DNA of 64,000 nt from Bacteroidota bacterium (GTDB taxonomy: Bacteria > Bacteroidota > Ignavibacteria > UBA10030 > UBA6906). Position 1 is the stretch's first letter, and the number at the start of each line of letters is the position of its first letter. A program made the position numbers and the translations under genes. The notes beneath the pieces are model-generated. The model had not been told where the DNA came from. It was given only the letters and a program-made list of their open reading frames with translations, and made no database searches. This document shows positions 8,046 through 15,751 of this stretch, one piece after another. The DNA is taken from the NCBI GenBank assembly GCA_019637975.1, contig JAHBUR010000006.1, forward strand, positions 99,773-163,772. The letters run 5' to 3'.

Positions 8046-9482
8046 ATGAACATCTTTAACAATCTCATTAACGGCGAGTGGGTACCATCCCCTCACACAT
8101 CCAAAAACATCAATCCGTCTGACATTACCGACATTGTCGGCGAGTATGCCCAGGCTGATGTCGAGCAGGTGAACACCGCCGTTGCCGCTGCAAAGGCTGC
8201 GCAGCCAGGCTGGGGCGCGAGCACGCCACAACAACGCTTCGATGTTCTGGACTTCATCGGCGCGGAAATTCTTGCCCGCAAGGACGAATTGGGAAGATTG
8301 CTTTCCCGCGAAGAAGGCAAGACGCTACCCGAAGGCATCGGCGAAGTCGTTCGGGCGGGCAACATTTTCAAATTCTTCGCTGCAGAAGCGTTGCGTGTCG
8401 GCGGTGAGCACATCCCGTCTGTTCGTCCCGGCATCGAAATCGACACGATGCGCGAGCCGCTCGGAGTCGTCGGGTTGATCACGCCGTGGAATTTTCCGAT
8501 GGCGATTCCGTCATGGAAAGTTGCTCCGGCATTGGCGTTCGGCAATGCCGTGTTGTTGAAACCGGCCGAGCTTGCGCCGGCGTGTTCATGGAATCTTGCC
8601 GAAATCATCTCACGTTCCGGACTTCCCAAGGGCGTGTTCAATTTAGTAATGGGAAAAGGAAGCGCCGTCGGCAACACCATTGTCAACCATCCCGACGTTG
8701 CCGGTGTGAGCTTTACCGGATCTGTTGAAGTCGGCAGAACGTTGGCGTCGAATCTCGCACGACGCCTTGCGCGTGTTCAGCTTGAAATGGGTGGAAAGAA
8801 CCCGCTGGTTGTGCTGGATGACGCCGACCTGACTGTTGCGGTGAATGCGGCGATCAACGGCGCGTTCTTCTCTACCGGACAGCGCTGCACAGCATCAAGC
8901 CGGTTGATAGTAACGGAAGGAATTCACGATCGTTTCGTTCAGGCGATGGTGGAGAAAATGAAAACCTTGAAAGTTGATGACGCCCTTGCTCCGGGTACAG
9001 ATATCGGCCCGGTGATCGATGGCGCACAGCTCATGAAAGACGAGAGCTATATCGAGTTGGCGAGAAGAGAAGGAGGGAAGCTTGCTTTCGGCGGGCAACG
9101 CCTGAAGCGCGAGAAAAACGGCTGGTATCTCGCGCCAGCACTCTTCACAGAAACAACAAACTCGATGCGTTTCAACTGTGAAGAAGCTTTCGGGCCGCTG
9201 GCGGGAGTGATTCGCGTGAAGAATTACGATGAAGCACTCGCCGTTGCCAACGATACCGAGTTCGGGCTTTGTGCTGGTATCTGCACAACGTCGCTCAAGC
9301 ACTCCACGCATTTCAAGCGCAACGCGCAAGCCGGTATGGTGATGGTGAACCTGCCGACCGCCGGCGTTGATTACCACGTTCCCTTCGGCGGACGGAAAGG
9401 TTCGAGCTACGGGACACGCGAGCAAGGGTCTTATGCGAAGGAGTTCTACACTGTAGTGAAGACGTGTTATGTGGCGGGGTGA
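8046..9482 (+). CDS. Aldehyde dehydrogenase, probable 2-oxoglutarate semialdehyde dehydrogenase
   Basis: A 478-residue NAD(P)+-dependent aldehyde dehydrogenase with all key residues: N149 in TPWNFP, K172 in LLKPAE, E247 in LEMGGKNP and the nucleophile C281 in TGQRCTASS. It resembles the group that includes 2-oxoglutarate semialdehyde (2,5-dioxovalerate) dehydrogenases. From its neighbours it is inferred to carry out the last step of hydroxyproline breakdown, giving 2-oxoglutarate for the TCA cycle. Succinate semialdehyde or other aldehydes are possible alternatives. It is separated from the deaminase gene by palindromic element A. Confidence 0.85.
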   Translation: MNIFNNLINGEWVPSPHTSKNINPSDITDIVGEYAQADVEQVNTAVAAAKAAQPGWGASTPQQRFDVLDFIGAEILARKDELGRLLSREEGKTLPEGIGEVVRAGNIFKFFAAEALRVGGEHIPSVRPGIEIDTMREPLGVVGLITPWNFPMAIPSWKVAPALAFGNAVLLKPAELAPACSWNLAEIISRSGLPKGVFNLVMGKGSAVGNTIVNHPDVAGVSFTGSVEVGRTLASNLARRLARVQLEMGGKNPLVVLDDADLTVAVNAAINGAFFSTGQRCTASSRLIVTEGIHDRFVQAMVEKMKTLKVDDALAPGTDIGPVIDGAQLMKDESYIELARREGGKLAFGGQRLKREKNGWYLAPALFTETTNSMRFNCEEAFGPLAGVIRVKNYDEALAVANDTEFGLCAGICTTSLKHSTHFKRNAQAGMVMVNLPTAGVDYHVPFGGRKGSSYGTREQGSYAKEFYTVVKTCYVAG

Positions 9483-9593
9483 TTCACCTAGCGTGTCAAA
9501 TCCCGATTCATCGGGATTCGTTTGCCCAGCGTGACGGTTCACCGTCATGCGAGATAGTCAGGGGATCACATCACAACCAGCGGAGGATCGCCC

Positions 9594-10046
9594 ATGGGAC
9601 AGGTCTATTACAAACTGTTTTATCATGCCATTTGGCGAACGAAGTACAATCAGTCGGCCATCACTCCGGCGATTGAAGCCGTTCTGGTTCCATTCATGGA
9701 GAACAAAGCAAAGCGGTTCGGTTGCCATTTGCATGGTATCGGCGGGACGGAAGACCACATTCACATTGCTATTGAAATTCCTCCCGCTGAATCGGTGAGT
9801 GATATTATCGGCAAACTCAAAGGCAGCAGTTCCTATTTTCTGAACAAGGAGTTGCAGATCACAAAGGATTTCTACTGGCAGGACGGGTTCGGCGTTCTTT
9901 CGTTTGCCGAGCGGGATTTGCCCAAGGTTCTTGATTATATACAGCGTCAAAAAGAACATCACGCGTCACACAAGCTGAACGCACCGATGGAGCGGGTGGA
10001 TGGGGAGGAGGCTGATTCACGGGTCTGTGCACACAAATCGTCCTGA
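9594..10046 (+). CDS. Y1 (HUH) transposase, REP-associated/IS200-like
   Basis: A 150-residue single-domain transposase of the Y1_Tnp (IS200-like) family. The HUH metal motif is H55-I-H57 in TEDHIHIAI, and the nucleophilic tyrosine is Y115 in VLDYIQRQKEHH. The block FYWQDGFGVLSF is typical of the family. Such enzymes cut and rejoin single-stranded DNA at hairpins. A clear GGAGG precedes the ATG. The stop codon falls in the loop of the downstream hairpin (10037-10054), so the last few residues may be derived from the repeat. No tnpB or IscB partner is present, which favours a REP-associated transposase over a full IS605. Confidence 0.9.
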   Translation: MGQVYYKLFYHAIWRTKYNQSAITPAIEAVLVPFMENKAKRFGCHLHGIGGTEDHIHIAIEIPPAESVSDIIGKLKGSSSYFLNKELQITKDFYWQDGFGVLSFAERDLPKVLDYIQRQKEHHASHKLNAPMERVDGEEADSRVCAHKSS

Positions 10047-10065
10047 AGGACGATAGGTTTTTCTT
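10037..10065 (+). terminator. Hairpin plus T-run after the transposase
   Basis: ATCGTCCT-GA-AGGACGAT is a perfect 8-base stem followed by AGG and a run of five T. It could end transposase transcription, and it is also one of the REP-like hairpins of the element. Read-through must occur if the downstream epimerase depends on the upstream promoter. Confidence 0.5.
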
Positions 10066-10121
10066 GCTTCAGAATTCGTCATCCGGTTGACGGTCACGCG
10101 AGATATACCAGAGATTTCAAA

Positions 10122-11126
10122 ATGCCTACACACACCTTCTTCTGCATCGACGCCCACACCTGCGGTAACCCGGTCCGGGTTGTAGCCGGTGGCGGGCCGC
10201 AACTCAACGGCGCCAACATGAGCGAACGGCGGCAGGATTTTCTCCGCCGTTACGACTGGATTCGTACAGGATTGATGTTCGAGCCCCGCGGGCACGACAT
10301 GATGAGCGGCAGCATTCTCTATCCGCCAACGCGGGAGGATACAGACATCGGCATTCTCTTCATCGAAACCAGCGGTTGCCTGCCGATGTGCGGGCATGGA
10401 ACAATCGGTACAGTAACGGTGATGATTGAACACGGACTCGTTTCGCCAAAGACTCCGGGCAAATTGCGACTCGAAGTCCCGGCGGGAATAGTCGAGGCGT
10501 ATTATGAAATGGAAGGAAGGAAAGTGAAGAGCGTACGTATTGTGAACGTCCCGGCGTTCCTTCATTCCACCAATCTCGAAGTGGAATGTCCCGACCTCGG
10601 CATGCTGAAGGTTGATGTCTCATACGGCGGCAATTTCTACGCGATTGTTAACCCGCAGGAAAATTTCAAGGGACTTGAACTCATTGCCGCTTCTGATGTA
10701 TTGCGCTGGAGTCCCGTCGTCCGACGACGCATCAACGAAAAATACACGTTTGTCCATCCCGACAATCCGACCATCAAAGGATGCAGTCACGTGATGTGGA
10801 CGGGTAAGCCGAAGCATCCGGAAGCCACGGCCCGTAACGCGGTCTTCTATGGTGAGAAAGCTATTGACCGCTCGCCATGCGGAACGGGGACTTCGGCGCG
10901 TGTGGCGCAATGGGCTGCGAAAGGCAAGCTGAAAGAAGGCGACGTGTTTGTGCACGAGAGCATCATCGGCAGTCTCTTCAAAGCCCGCATCGAAGGGCGG
11001 GCGAAGGTCGGCGAGTACGATGCGGTGATTCCGAGTATCGAGGGCTGGGCGAAGATTTACGGCTTCAATACGATTTCGATTGATGATGAGGATGATCCGT
11101 TCGCGCGTGGGTTCCAGGTATTGTAG
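10122..11126 (+). CDS. 4-hydroxyproline 2-epimerase (proline racemase family)
   Basis: A 334-residue member of the proline racemase fold. Both catalytic cysteines are present: C90 in LPMCGHGT and C253 in DRSPCGTGTSAR. This separates it from trans-3-hydroxyproline dehydratases, which have threonine at the second site. Alternatives are proline racemase and 4-hydroxyproline epimerase; the surrounding genes favour the latter, converting trans-4-hydroxy-L-proline to cis-4-hydroxy-D-proline. The enzyme is cytoplasmic and cofactor-free. It lies between the transposase unit and the GxxExxY cassette, whose left arm begins inside its stop codon. Confidence 0.88.
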   Translation: MPTHTFFCIDAHTCGNPVRVVAGGGPQLNGANMSERRQDFLRRYDWIRTGLMFEPRGHDMMSGSILYPPTREDTDIGILFIETSGCLPMCGHGTIGTVTVMIEHGLVSPKTPGKLRLEVPAGIVEAYYEMEGRKVKSVRIVNVPAFLHSTNLEVECPDLGMLKVDVSYGGNFYAIVNPQENFKGLELIAASDVLRWSPVVRRRINEKYTFVHPDNPTIKGCSHVMWTGKPKHPEATARNAVFYGEKAIDRSPCGTGTSARVAQWAAKGKLKEGDVFVHESIIGSLFKARIEGRAKVGEYDAVIPSIEGWAKIYGFNTISIDDEDDPFARGFQVL

Positions 11127-11592
11127 AGAAAACCGCGAAGGCGCAAAGACACGAAGGTGTTTGAGATGAGTCTAGACTTGGATCGGGAAACTGAGCGGAT
11201 AGCAACTACAATTGTAGATTCTGCCTTCAAGGTGCACAAAGCCCTTGGACCCGGTTTGCTGGAATCAGTTTACGAAATCTGCCTGTCTCATGAACTTCGA
11301 CTGAGAGGCCTGAAGGTCGAAACTCAGCTCGCCGTCCCAATCGAGTACGAAGCAATGCAAATTGATGCTGCTCTTCGGTTGGATTTGCTTGTGAATAGTC
11401 TGGTAATAGTTGAACTCAAAGCCGTTGAAAAGATGATTCCTCTCTATGAAGCCCAGGTTTTGTCATATCTACGGTTGATGAAGAAACGCCTTGGTTTTAT
11501 CATCAACTTCAATGTCCCTTTGATTAAGGATGGCATTAAACGCATAGTTCTCTCATGAAACTTCGCGACTTCGCGTCTTCGCGGTTTTCTTT
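11125..11592. mobile_element. Inverted-repeat cassette B enclosing a GxxExxY gene (CGCGAAGG family)
   Basis: Two 32-base arms, 11125-11156 and 11561-11592, are inverted copies that match at 27 of 32 positions by direct comparison. Each arm is three tandem 8-base units of the form CGCGAAGG/CGCAAAGA/CACGAAG after AAAACC. The arms fit tightly around one gene: 9 bases from the left arm to the ATG and 2 bases from the stop to the right arm. The cassette lies between two genes of the same pathway and would fold the gene into the loop of a long stem in the mRNA. Elements at 7941-8019 and 14471-14547 share its arm sequence. No target-site duplication was identified. Confidence 0.8.
11166..11558 (+). 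CDS. GxxExxY protein (PD-(D/E)XK nuclease-like)
   Basis: A 130-residue protein with the family signature G30-LLE33-SVY36 and a PD-(D/E)XK-like core, D73 in RLDLLV and E83-x-K85 in VIVELKAVEKM. The length is typical. The family is widespread and functionally uncharacterised; the nuclease fold suggests nucleic-acid cutting or binding. ATG 11166 is preferred to GTG 11157, which overlaps the repeat arm. It is the only gene of cassette B and has no link to hydroxyproline metabolism, so it is best seen as cargo or as the mobilising protein of the repeat. Confidence 0.88.
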   Translation: MSLDLDRETERIATTIVDSAFKVHKALGPGLLESVYEICLSHELRLRGLKVETQLAVPIEYEAMQIDAALRLDLLVNSLVIVELKAVEKMIPLYEAQVLSYLRLMKKRLGFIINFNVPLIKDGIKRIVLS

Positions 11593-11606
11593 AGAAAGTG
11601 AAACAA

Positions 11607-12857
11607 ATGAAATCTAATGTAATCATCATCGGCGGCGGCGCAATAGGCCTCTGTTCCGCCTACTACCTCAACAAAGCAGACGCAAGCGTCACTGTTATCG
11701 ATAAAGGCGAGTTCGGTCACGGCTCGTCGTTGCACAACGCTGGTTACGTGTGCCCGAGCCATTTCATTCCGCTCGCATCACCGGGCATCATCTCACAGGG
11801 ATTGAAATGGATGCTAAGTCCCACAAGTCCGTTTTACGTCAAGCCACGTCTCGATTCTGATTTTGTTTCGTGGGCGTGGAAGTTCAGGCAATCATGCACA
11901 CAAGAGAACGTAAGTCGGGCCATGCCGTTGCTCCGCGATCTCGGCAATGCAAGTCTTGACTTGTACGAAGAATTTGCCGCGTTGAAGGCATTTGACTTTG
12001 AGTGGACGCCAAAGGGTTTGCTGATCTTGTATCGTACTGAAAAGGGACGACACGATTGTGAAGAAGAAGCAAACTTGGCAAAAGAAGTCGGAATCAACGC
12101 ACGGCTGCTCGACAAATCGTCCCTCGAGCGACTCGAACCGAACGTCGAAATGCGGGCTGAGGGCGGCTTGTACTTCCCCGACGATTGCCACATGACCCCT
12201 TCAAAGTTCGTCGAGGGATTGGCAAGGCATCTTGAGACAAGCGGAGTGAAGCTTCTGAAGAATACAGAGGTTTCAGGGTTTAGGGCTCAGGGCAAACGCA
12301 TTGTTGGAGTCTCGACTTCGGCAGGTGACTTTTCGGCGGATGAGTTTGTGCTTGCGGGCGGTTCTTGGTCACCTGGGATCGTGAAGGAGTTAGGAATCAA
12401 ATTGCTTGTTCAGGCTGGCAAAGGATACAGCGTCACCATTCCCCGCAAAGAAAACAAACCAGCAATTCCTCTTATCTTCACCGAAGCTCGCGTCGCTGTT
12501 ACGCCAATGGGTGATACAATCCGGTTCGCGGGGACGATGGAAATTGCAGGACTCGATCTCAGCATCACGCGCCGCCGCGTTGATGCGATCCTCAATTCCA
12601 TTCCAAACTACATCGGCGGATTTGAGAAGTCGGATTTTGACGGAGCAGAACCGTGGGCCGGACTTCGCCCTGTGAGTCCTGACGGTGTTCCGTACATCGG
12701 CAGATTCTCTTCATACTCGAATCTGATTGCGGCAACGGGACACGCAATGATTGGTATTTCGCTTGCACCGATTACCGGAAAACTCGTTTCCGAAATTGCG
12801 ACGAACGCGCCACCATCATTCGACTTGAGCTTGACAAATCCTGACAGGTTCGCCTAA
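11607..12857 (+). CDS. FAD-dependent amino-acid dehydrogenase, probable D-hydroxyproline dehydrogenase
   Basis: A 416-residue DadA/DAO-type flavoprotein. The dinucleotide-binding motif IIIGGGAIGLCSAYYL is at the N-terminus, followed by VTVIDKGEFGHGSS and HNAGYVCPS, and the C-terminal flavin contact reads GLRPVSPDGVPYIG with ATGHAMIGI. It is predicted to oxidise cis-4-hydroxy-D-proline to 1-pyrroline-4-hydroxy-2-carboxylate, passing electrons to a quinone or other acceptor. On its own it could be a D-amino-acid dehydrogenase; the epimerase and deaminase neighbours give the assignment. ATG 11607 is preferred to GTG 11598 because of spacing from GAAAG. It ends the cluster. Confidence 0.85.
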   Translation: MKSNVIIIGGGAIGLCSAYYLNKADASVTVIDKGEFGHGSSLHNAGYVCPSHFIPLASPGIISQGLKWMLSPTSPFYVKPRLDSDFVSWAWKFRQSCTQENVSRAMPLLRDLGNASLDLYEEFAALKAFDFEWTPKGLLILYRTEKGRHDCEEEANLAKEVGINARLLDKSSLERLEPNVEMRAEGGLYFPDDCHMTPSKFVEGLARHLETSGVKLLKNTEVSGFRAQGKRIVGVSTSAGDFSADEFVLAGGSWSPGIVKELGIKLLVQAGKGYSVTIPRKENKPAIPLIFTEARVAVTPMGDTIRFAGTMEIAGLDLSITRRRVDAILNSIPNYIGGFEKSDFDGAEPWAGLRPVSPDGVPYIGRFSSYSNLIAATGHAMIGISLAPITGKLVSEIATNAPPSFDLSLTNPDRFA

Positions 12858-12919
12858 ACAGCATATTCGCAGTCTTCAACCGGATTCTCTTAATAATTCC
12901 CTAACTCCATATAAATCAG

Positions 12920-12948
12920 TTGACAATTTGATGTGAATACTGTATCGT
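12920..12948 (+). promoter_or_regulatory. Sigma70-type promoter of the small RNA
   Basis: TTGACA (12920-12925) and TATCGT (12943-12948) are separated by exactly 17 bases. Transcription would begin near 12953-12956, at the start of a G-rich structured stretch. This is one of the strongest promoter-like sequences in the window. Confidence 0.65.
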
Positions 12949-12952
12949 TAGG

Positions 12953-13076
12953 TGGGGGCAGGAGACCCCGAAGCTAACGGAGATTCGAACCTGTCACACA
13001 GTTTTCATAGCTCGTCAATCTTGAAGTCAACAAGAACATCTGACTGAACCAAGGCGTCAACGCGGCGCCTTTTTTT
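12953..13076 (+). ncRNA. Candidate small non-coding RNA of about 125 nt
   Basis: The 271-base gap between the dehydrogenase and phoH contains a consensus promoter, a transcript with no plausible reading frame, and a rho-independent terminator. Near its 5' end GGGG pairs with CCCC (12955-12958 region with 12966-12969), and a hairpin TCTTG/CAAGA is at 13019-13035. It lacks the GGAAGCAG-type loop of SRP RNA, has no tmRNA ends, and its two ends do not pair as in classical 6S RNA. The class is therefore unknown. A cis-acting leader of phoH is unlikely because the terminator precedes that gene, unless the terminator is conditional. Confidence 0.6.
13051..13076 (+). terminator. Rho-independent terminator of the small RNA
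   Basis: AAGGCGTC pairs with GGCGCCTT, including one G-T pair, around a five-base loop and is followed by a run of T to 13076. It lies about 50 bases upstream of the PhoH-like gene. Confidence 0.8.
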
Positions 13077-13128
13077 ATTTGCGCGTTCCGTTCATTGCAC
13101 AATTCACAGAAGAGGAGGATGCACCGTA

Positions 13129-14460
13129 TTGGCCCGTTCTCAGAAGAAGACTTTCGTGCTCGACACCAACGTGATTCTGCATGACAGTTCATGCATCACG
13201 CAGTTTGCAGAACACAATGTTGTGGTTCCCGTGACCGTGTTGGAAGAGCTGGATCAGTTCAAGAAGGGGAATGAGGTATTGAACTATCACGCACGGGAAT
13301 TTGTACGGACACTCGACGAACTGAGTCAGGACAAGTTGTTCAACGGCGGCGTGAAGATCGGGCCGAAGCTCGGCAAAATTTCGGTGAAGTTAGAACGGGA
13401 GCTTCACCCGGATTTGCAGTTGAACTTCTCGCCCGACAAACCCGATCATCATATTCTGAACATTGCCTATCATGTTGCGAAAGAGAAGCCGGATGTTCCG
13501 GTGACGCTCGTGACGAAGGATGTGAATCTGCGGATGAAGGCGAAAGCGCTCGGACTGATGTCGCAAGACTACAAGTCTGATCAGGTGAAGGATATCGATG
13601 CGCTGTACACCGGACACAGGGTTGAAGAAAATCTCCCGGGTGAAATCATTCAGCGGTTGTATGTGAAGCCGTATCATATCGATGAAGAGGAGATTGCGTT
13701 CAAGCGGAAATTGCTGGCGAACGAGTTTCTCGTCATGCGCAACGGCAAACACTCGGCTCTTGCGATGTTCTACGCTGCCGATCATTTCATCAGGAAAGTT
13801 GAAAAGCTCAGCGCTTATGGCATCGTACCGCGCAACGCAGAACAAACATTTGTGTTGCAGGCGCTCCTCAATCCTGATATTCAACTCGTGAGTATTTCCG
13901 GAAAGGCGGGAACCGGCAAAACGCTGCTTGCTCTTGCCGCTTCGCTCGAATGCCGCAAATACTACCGGCAGATCCTCGTTGCGCGTCCTGTCATACCGTT
14001 GAGCAACCGCGATATCGGCTTTCTTCCCGGCGATATCGAGCAGAAACTTGATCCGTACATGAAGCCGTTGTTCGATAATCTTGCCGTGATTCAACACCAG
14101 TTCTCCGAATCGGATGAACGGTACAAGAAGATTACGCAGCTTGTTCAAGAGAAGAAGCTGATCATCGAAGCTCTTGCGTATATTCGCGGGAGAAGTCTGG
14201 CAAAAGTATTCTTCATTGTTGACGAAGCGCAGAACCTGACGCCACATGAAGTCAAGACGATCATCACTCGTGCGGGCGAGGGAACGAAACTGATCTTCAC
14301 AGGTGACATCTACCAAATCGATCATCCGTATCTCGACAGTCGTTCGAACGGGCTCAGCTACTTGATCGAGAAGATGAAGGGACAGCCGCTGTACGCCCAT
14401 ATCAATTTGGAAAAAGGTGAACGCTCCGAGCTTGCAGAGCTTGCGAGTAATGTACTATAG
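13129..14460 (+). CDS. PhoH-like ATPase with N-terminal PIN domain
   Basis: A 443-residue protein of the PIN-PhoH (PhoH2) type. The PIN domain (about residues 5-150) opens with FVLDTNVILHD, which contains the first catalytic aspartate, and includes VTLVTKDVNLRMKA. The P-loop ATPase domain has GKAGTGKT at 258-265, VFFIVDEAQNLTP as Walker B, and LIFTGD. PhoH2 proteins are described as RNA helicases and ribonucleases. The start is TTG 13129 with GAGGAGG upstream. No antitoxin-like gene is attached. Confidence 0.92.
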   Translation: MARSQKKTFVLDTNVILHDSSCITQFAEHNVVVPVTVLEELDQFKKGNEVLNYHAREFVRTLDELSQDKLFNGGVKIGPKLGKISVKLERELHPDLQLNFSPDKPDHHILNIAYHVAKEKPDVPVTLVTKDVNLRMKAKALGLMSQDYKSDQVKDIDALYTGHRVEENLPGEIIQRLYVKPYHIDEEEIAFKRKLLANEFLVMRNGKHSALAMFYAADHFIRKVEKLSAYGIVPRNAEQTFVLQALLNPDIQLVSISGKAGTGKTLLALAASLECRKYYRQILVARPVIPLSNRDIGFLPGDIEQKLDPYMKPLFDNLAVIQHQFSESDERYKKITQLVQEKKLIIEALAYIRGRSLAKVFFIVDEAQNLTPHEVKTIITRAGEGTKLIFTGDIYQIDHPYLDSRSNGLSYLIEKMKGQPLYAHINLEKGERSELAELASNVL

Positions 14461-14470
14461 AAAAGATTCC

Positions 14471-14547
14471 AACACGAAGGCACGAAGTACAACGAAGTTG
14501 CACAAAGCAATGCTCTGTGGACTTCGAGGCCTTTGAGCCTTTGTGTT
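14471..14547. repeat. Empty palindromic element C (diverged CGAAGG family)
   Basis: A nearly loopless imperfect hairpin. The left side (14471-14509) repeats CACGAAGG, CACGAAGT and ACAACGAAGT; the right side (14511-14547) complements it as TTCGAGGCCTTTGAGCCTTTGTGTT with a few mismatches and two small gaps. Units are of the same type as in elements A and B but more decayed. It fills the gap between phoH and the M24 peptidase gene, which are co-oriented. Confidence 0.7.
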
Positions 14548-14568
14548 GAAGAAAACAAGGAATAAACA

Positions 14569-15747
14569 ATGCTCATTCAAGAAAAAGTCAATCAAGCCAA
14601 GGCAATCCTCAAAGAATTCGATATTGATTGCTGGATCACGTTCGTCCGGGAAAGCTCGCTCAACGGCGATCCGACACTGCCATTTTTGATAGATGGTGAT
14701 GTTACCTGGCATTCCGCGTTCATTCTTACGCAAACCAATGCGTATGCAATTGTCGGGCAGTATGACAAACGGGGAGTGGAGGATGTACAAGCGTACGACG
14801 AGGTTGTCGGCTACGTACAGGGCATCAAGGAACATCTCCTCGCATTCATGAAGCGCATTGATCCGAAGAAGATTGCCGTGAACTATTCTACCGGAAGTGA
14901 AATCTGCGACGGCCTGACGCACGGCATGTACCTGACACTGAGGGACTTTCTGTATGAGATTGACTTTCAGGACAGGCTCATCTCCGCTGAAAAAATCATT
15001 TCTGCTCTTCGCCAGCGGAAGACGAAAGCTGAAATAGACAACATCAAAGAAGCAATTCGCATTACAGAGAACATCTACTCAGATGTTGCTCAATTCGTCA
15101 AGCCGGGGAAGACAGAGAAAGAGGTCGCGGAGTTCATGAGGCAAAAAGTGAAGAAAGCCGGCGTGACGTATGCGTGGGATCCGAAATCGTGTCCCGCAGT
15201 TTTCACCGGGCCCGACACGGCAGAGGCGCATTATGGTCCGACTGATCGAATTATAGAACGCGGGCAAATTCTGAATATGGATTTTGGCCTGAAGTACAAT
15301 GAGTATTGTTCTGATTTACAGCGAACATTCTACATCCTGAAAGAAGGAGAGGACAAAGCTCCGCCGGAAGTTCAACGAGGGTTCGACACAATTGTGACCT
15401 CAATCGAGCTGGCGAGAAAACAGATGCGACCGGGGATTGAGGGAATCGAAATCGACAAGACGGCCCGCGGATACATTACGCAGGCAGGCTATCCCGAATA
15501 TCCTCACGGTTTAGGACATCAGGTCGGAAGATTTGCGCATGACGGAACAGCGTTGCTCGGTCCCGCATGGGAAAAGTATGCGCAGAAGCCATTTCAGAAG
15601 CTTGAAGCGGGCATGGTATTCACGATTGAGCCGCGGCTTCCGGTTTCGGGTCGCGGCATCGCTACAGTCGAGGAGATGGTTGTTGTGAAGGAAAACGGTG
15701 CCGAGTTCCTCTCGACTCCTCAGAGGGAACTGCTGCTGGTCAAATAA
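14569..15747 (+). CDS. M24 family metallopeptidase (Xaa-Pro aminopeptidase-like)
   Basis: A 392-residue protein with an N-terminal creatinase-like domain (residues 1-150) and a C-terminal pita-bread domain. The metal ligands are visible in order: aspartates in LNMDFGLKYNEYCSDLQRTF, histidine in YPHGLGHQVGRFAHDG, and glutamates in FTIEPRLPVSG and ATVEEMVVV. It probably removes N-terminal residues before proline, or cleaves Xaa-Pro dipeptides. This would fit use of proline- and hydroxyproline-rich peptides, but that link is inference. ATG 14569 follows an AAGGAAT Shine-Dalgarno sequence. Confidence 0.87.
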   Translation: MLIQEKVNQAKAILKEFDIDCWITFVRESSLNGDPTLPFLIDGDVTWHSAFILTQTNAYAIVGQYDKRGVEDVQAYDEVVGYVQGIKEHLLAFMKRIDPKKIAVNYSTGSEICDGLTHGMYLTLRDFLYEIDFQDRLISAEKIISALRQRKTKAEIDNIKEAIRITENIYSDVAQFVKPGKTEKEVAEFMRQKVKKAGVTYAWDPKSCPAVFTGPDTAEAHYGPTDRIIERGQILNMDFGLKYNEYCSDLQRTFYILKEGEDKAPPEVQRGFDTIVTSIELARKQMRPGIEGIEIDKTARGYITQAGYPEYPHGLGHQVGRFAHDGTALLGPAWEKYAQKPFQKLEAGMVFTIEPRLPVSGRGIATVEEMVVVKENGAEFLSTPQRELLLVK

Positions 15748-15751
15748 GCAG

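Larger units (their letters stand above)
9499..10092 (+). mobile_element. RAYT/IS200-like unit with REP-like hairpins
   Basis: A small Y1-transposase gene is bracketed by four short hairpins. On the left, 9499-9518 has two 9-base arms around TC and 9532-9547 has two 7-base arms around TC. On the right, 10037-10054 has two 8-base arms around GA and 10077-10092 has 5-base arms. Just beyond the inner hairpins both flanks carry the related words GTCATGCGAGATA (9544-9556) and GTCACGCGAGATA (about 10093-10105). Paired hairpins around a HUH Y1 transposase are the design of REP-associated transposases and of IS200/IS605 ends. The unit sits inside the hydroxyproline cluster. Exact ends are not determined. 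Confidence 0.65.

Noticed and set aside
12981..13000. T-loop-like AGATTCGAACC suggesting a tRNA on the - strand
   Set aside because: The flanking bases do not form a T-stem and no acceptor or anticodon arms can be folded around it.
13390..14400. Long open frame on the - strand (336 codons) across the PhoH-like gene
   Set aside because: It is antisense to a clear PIN-PhoH coding sequence, has no recognisable domain and no ribosome-binding site.
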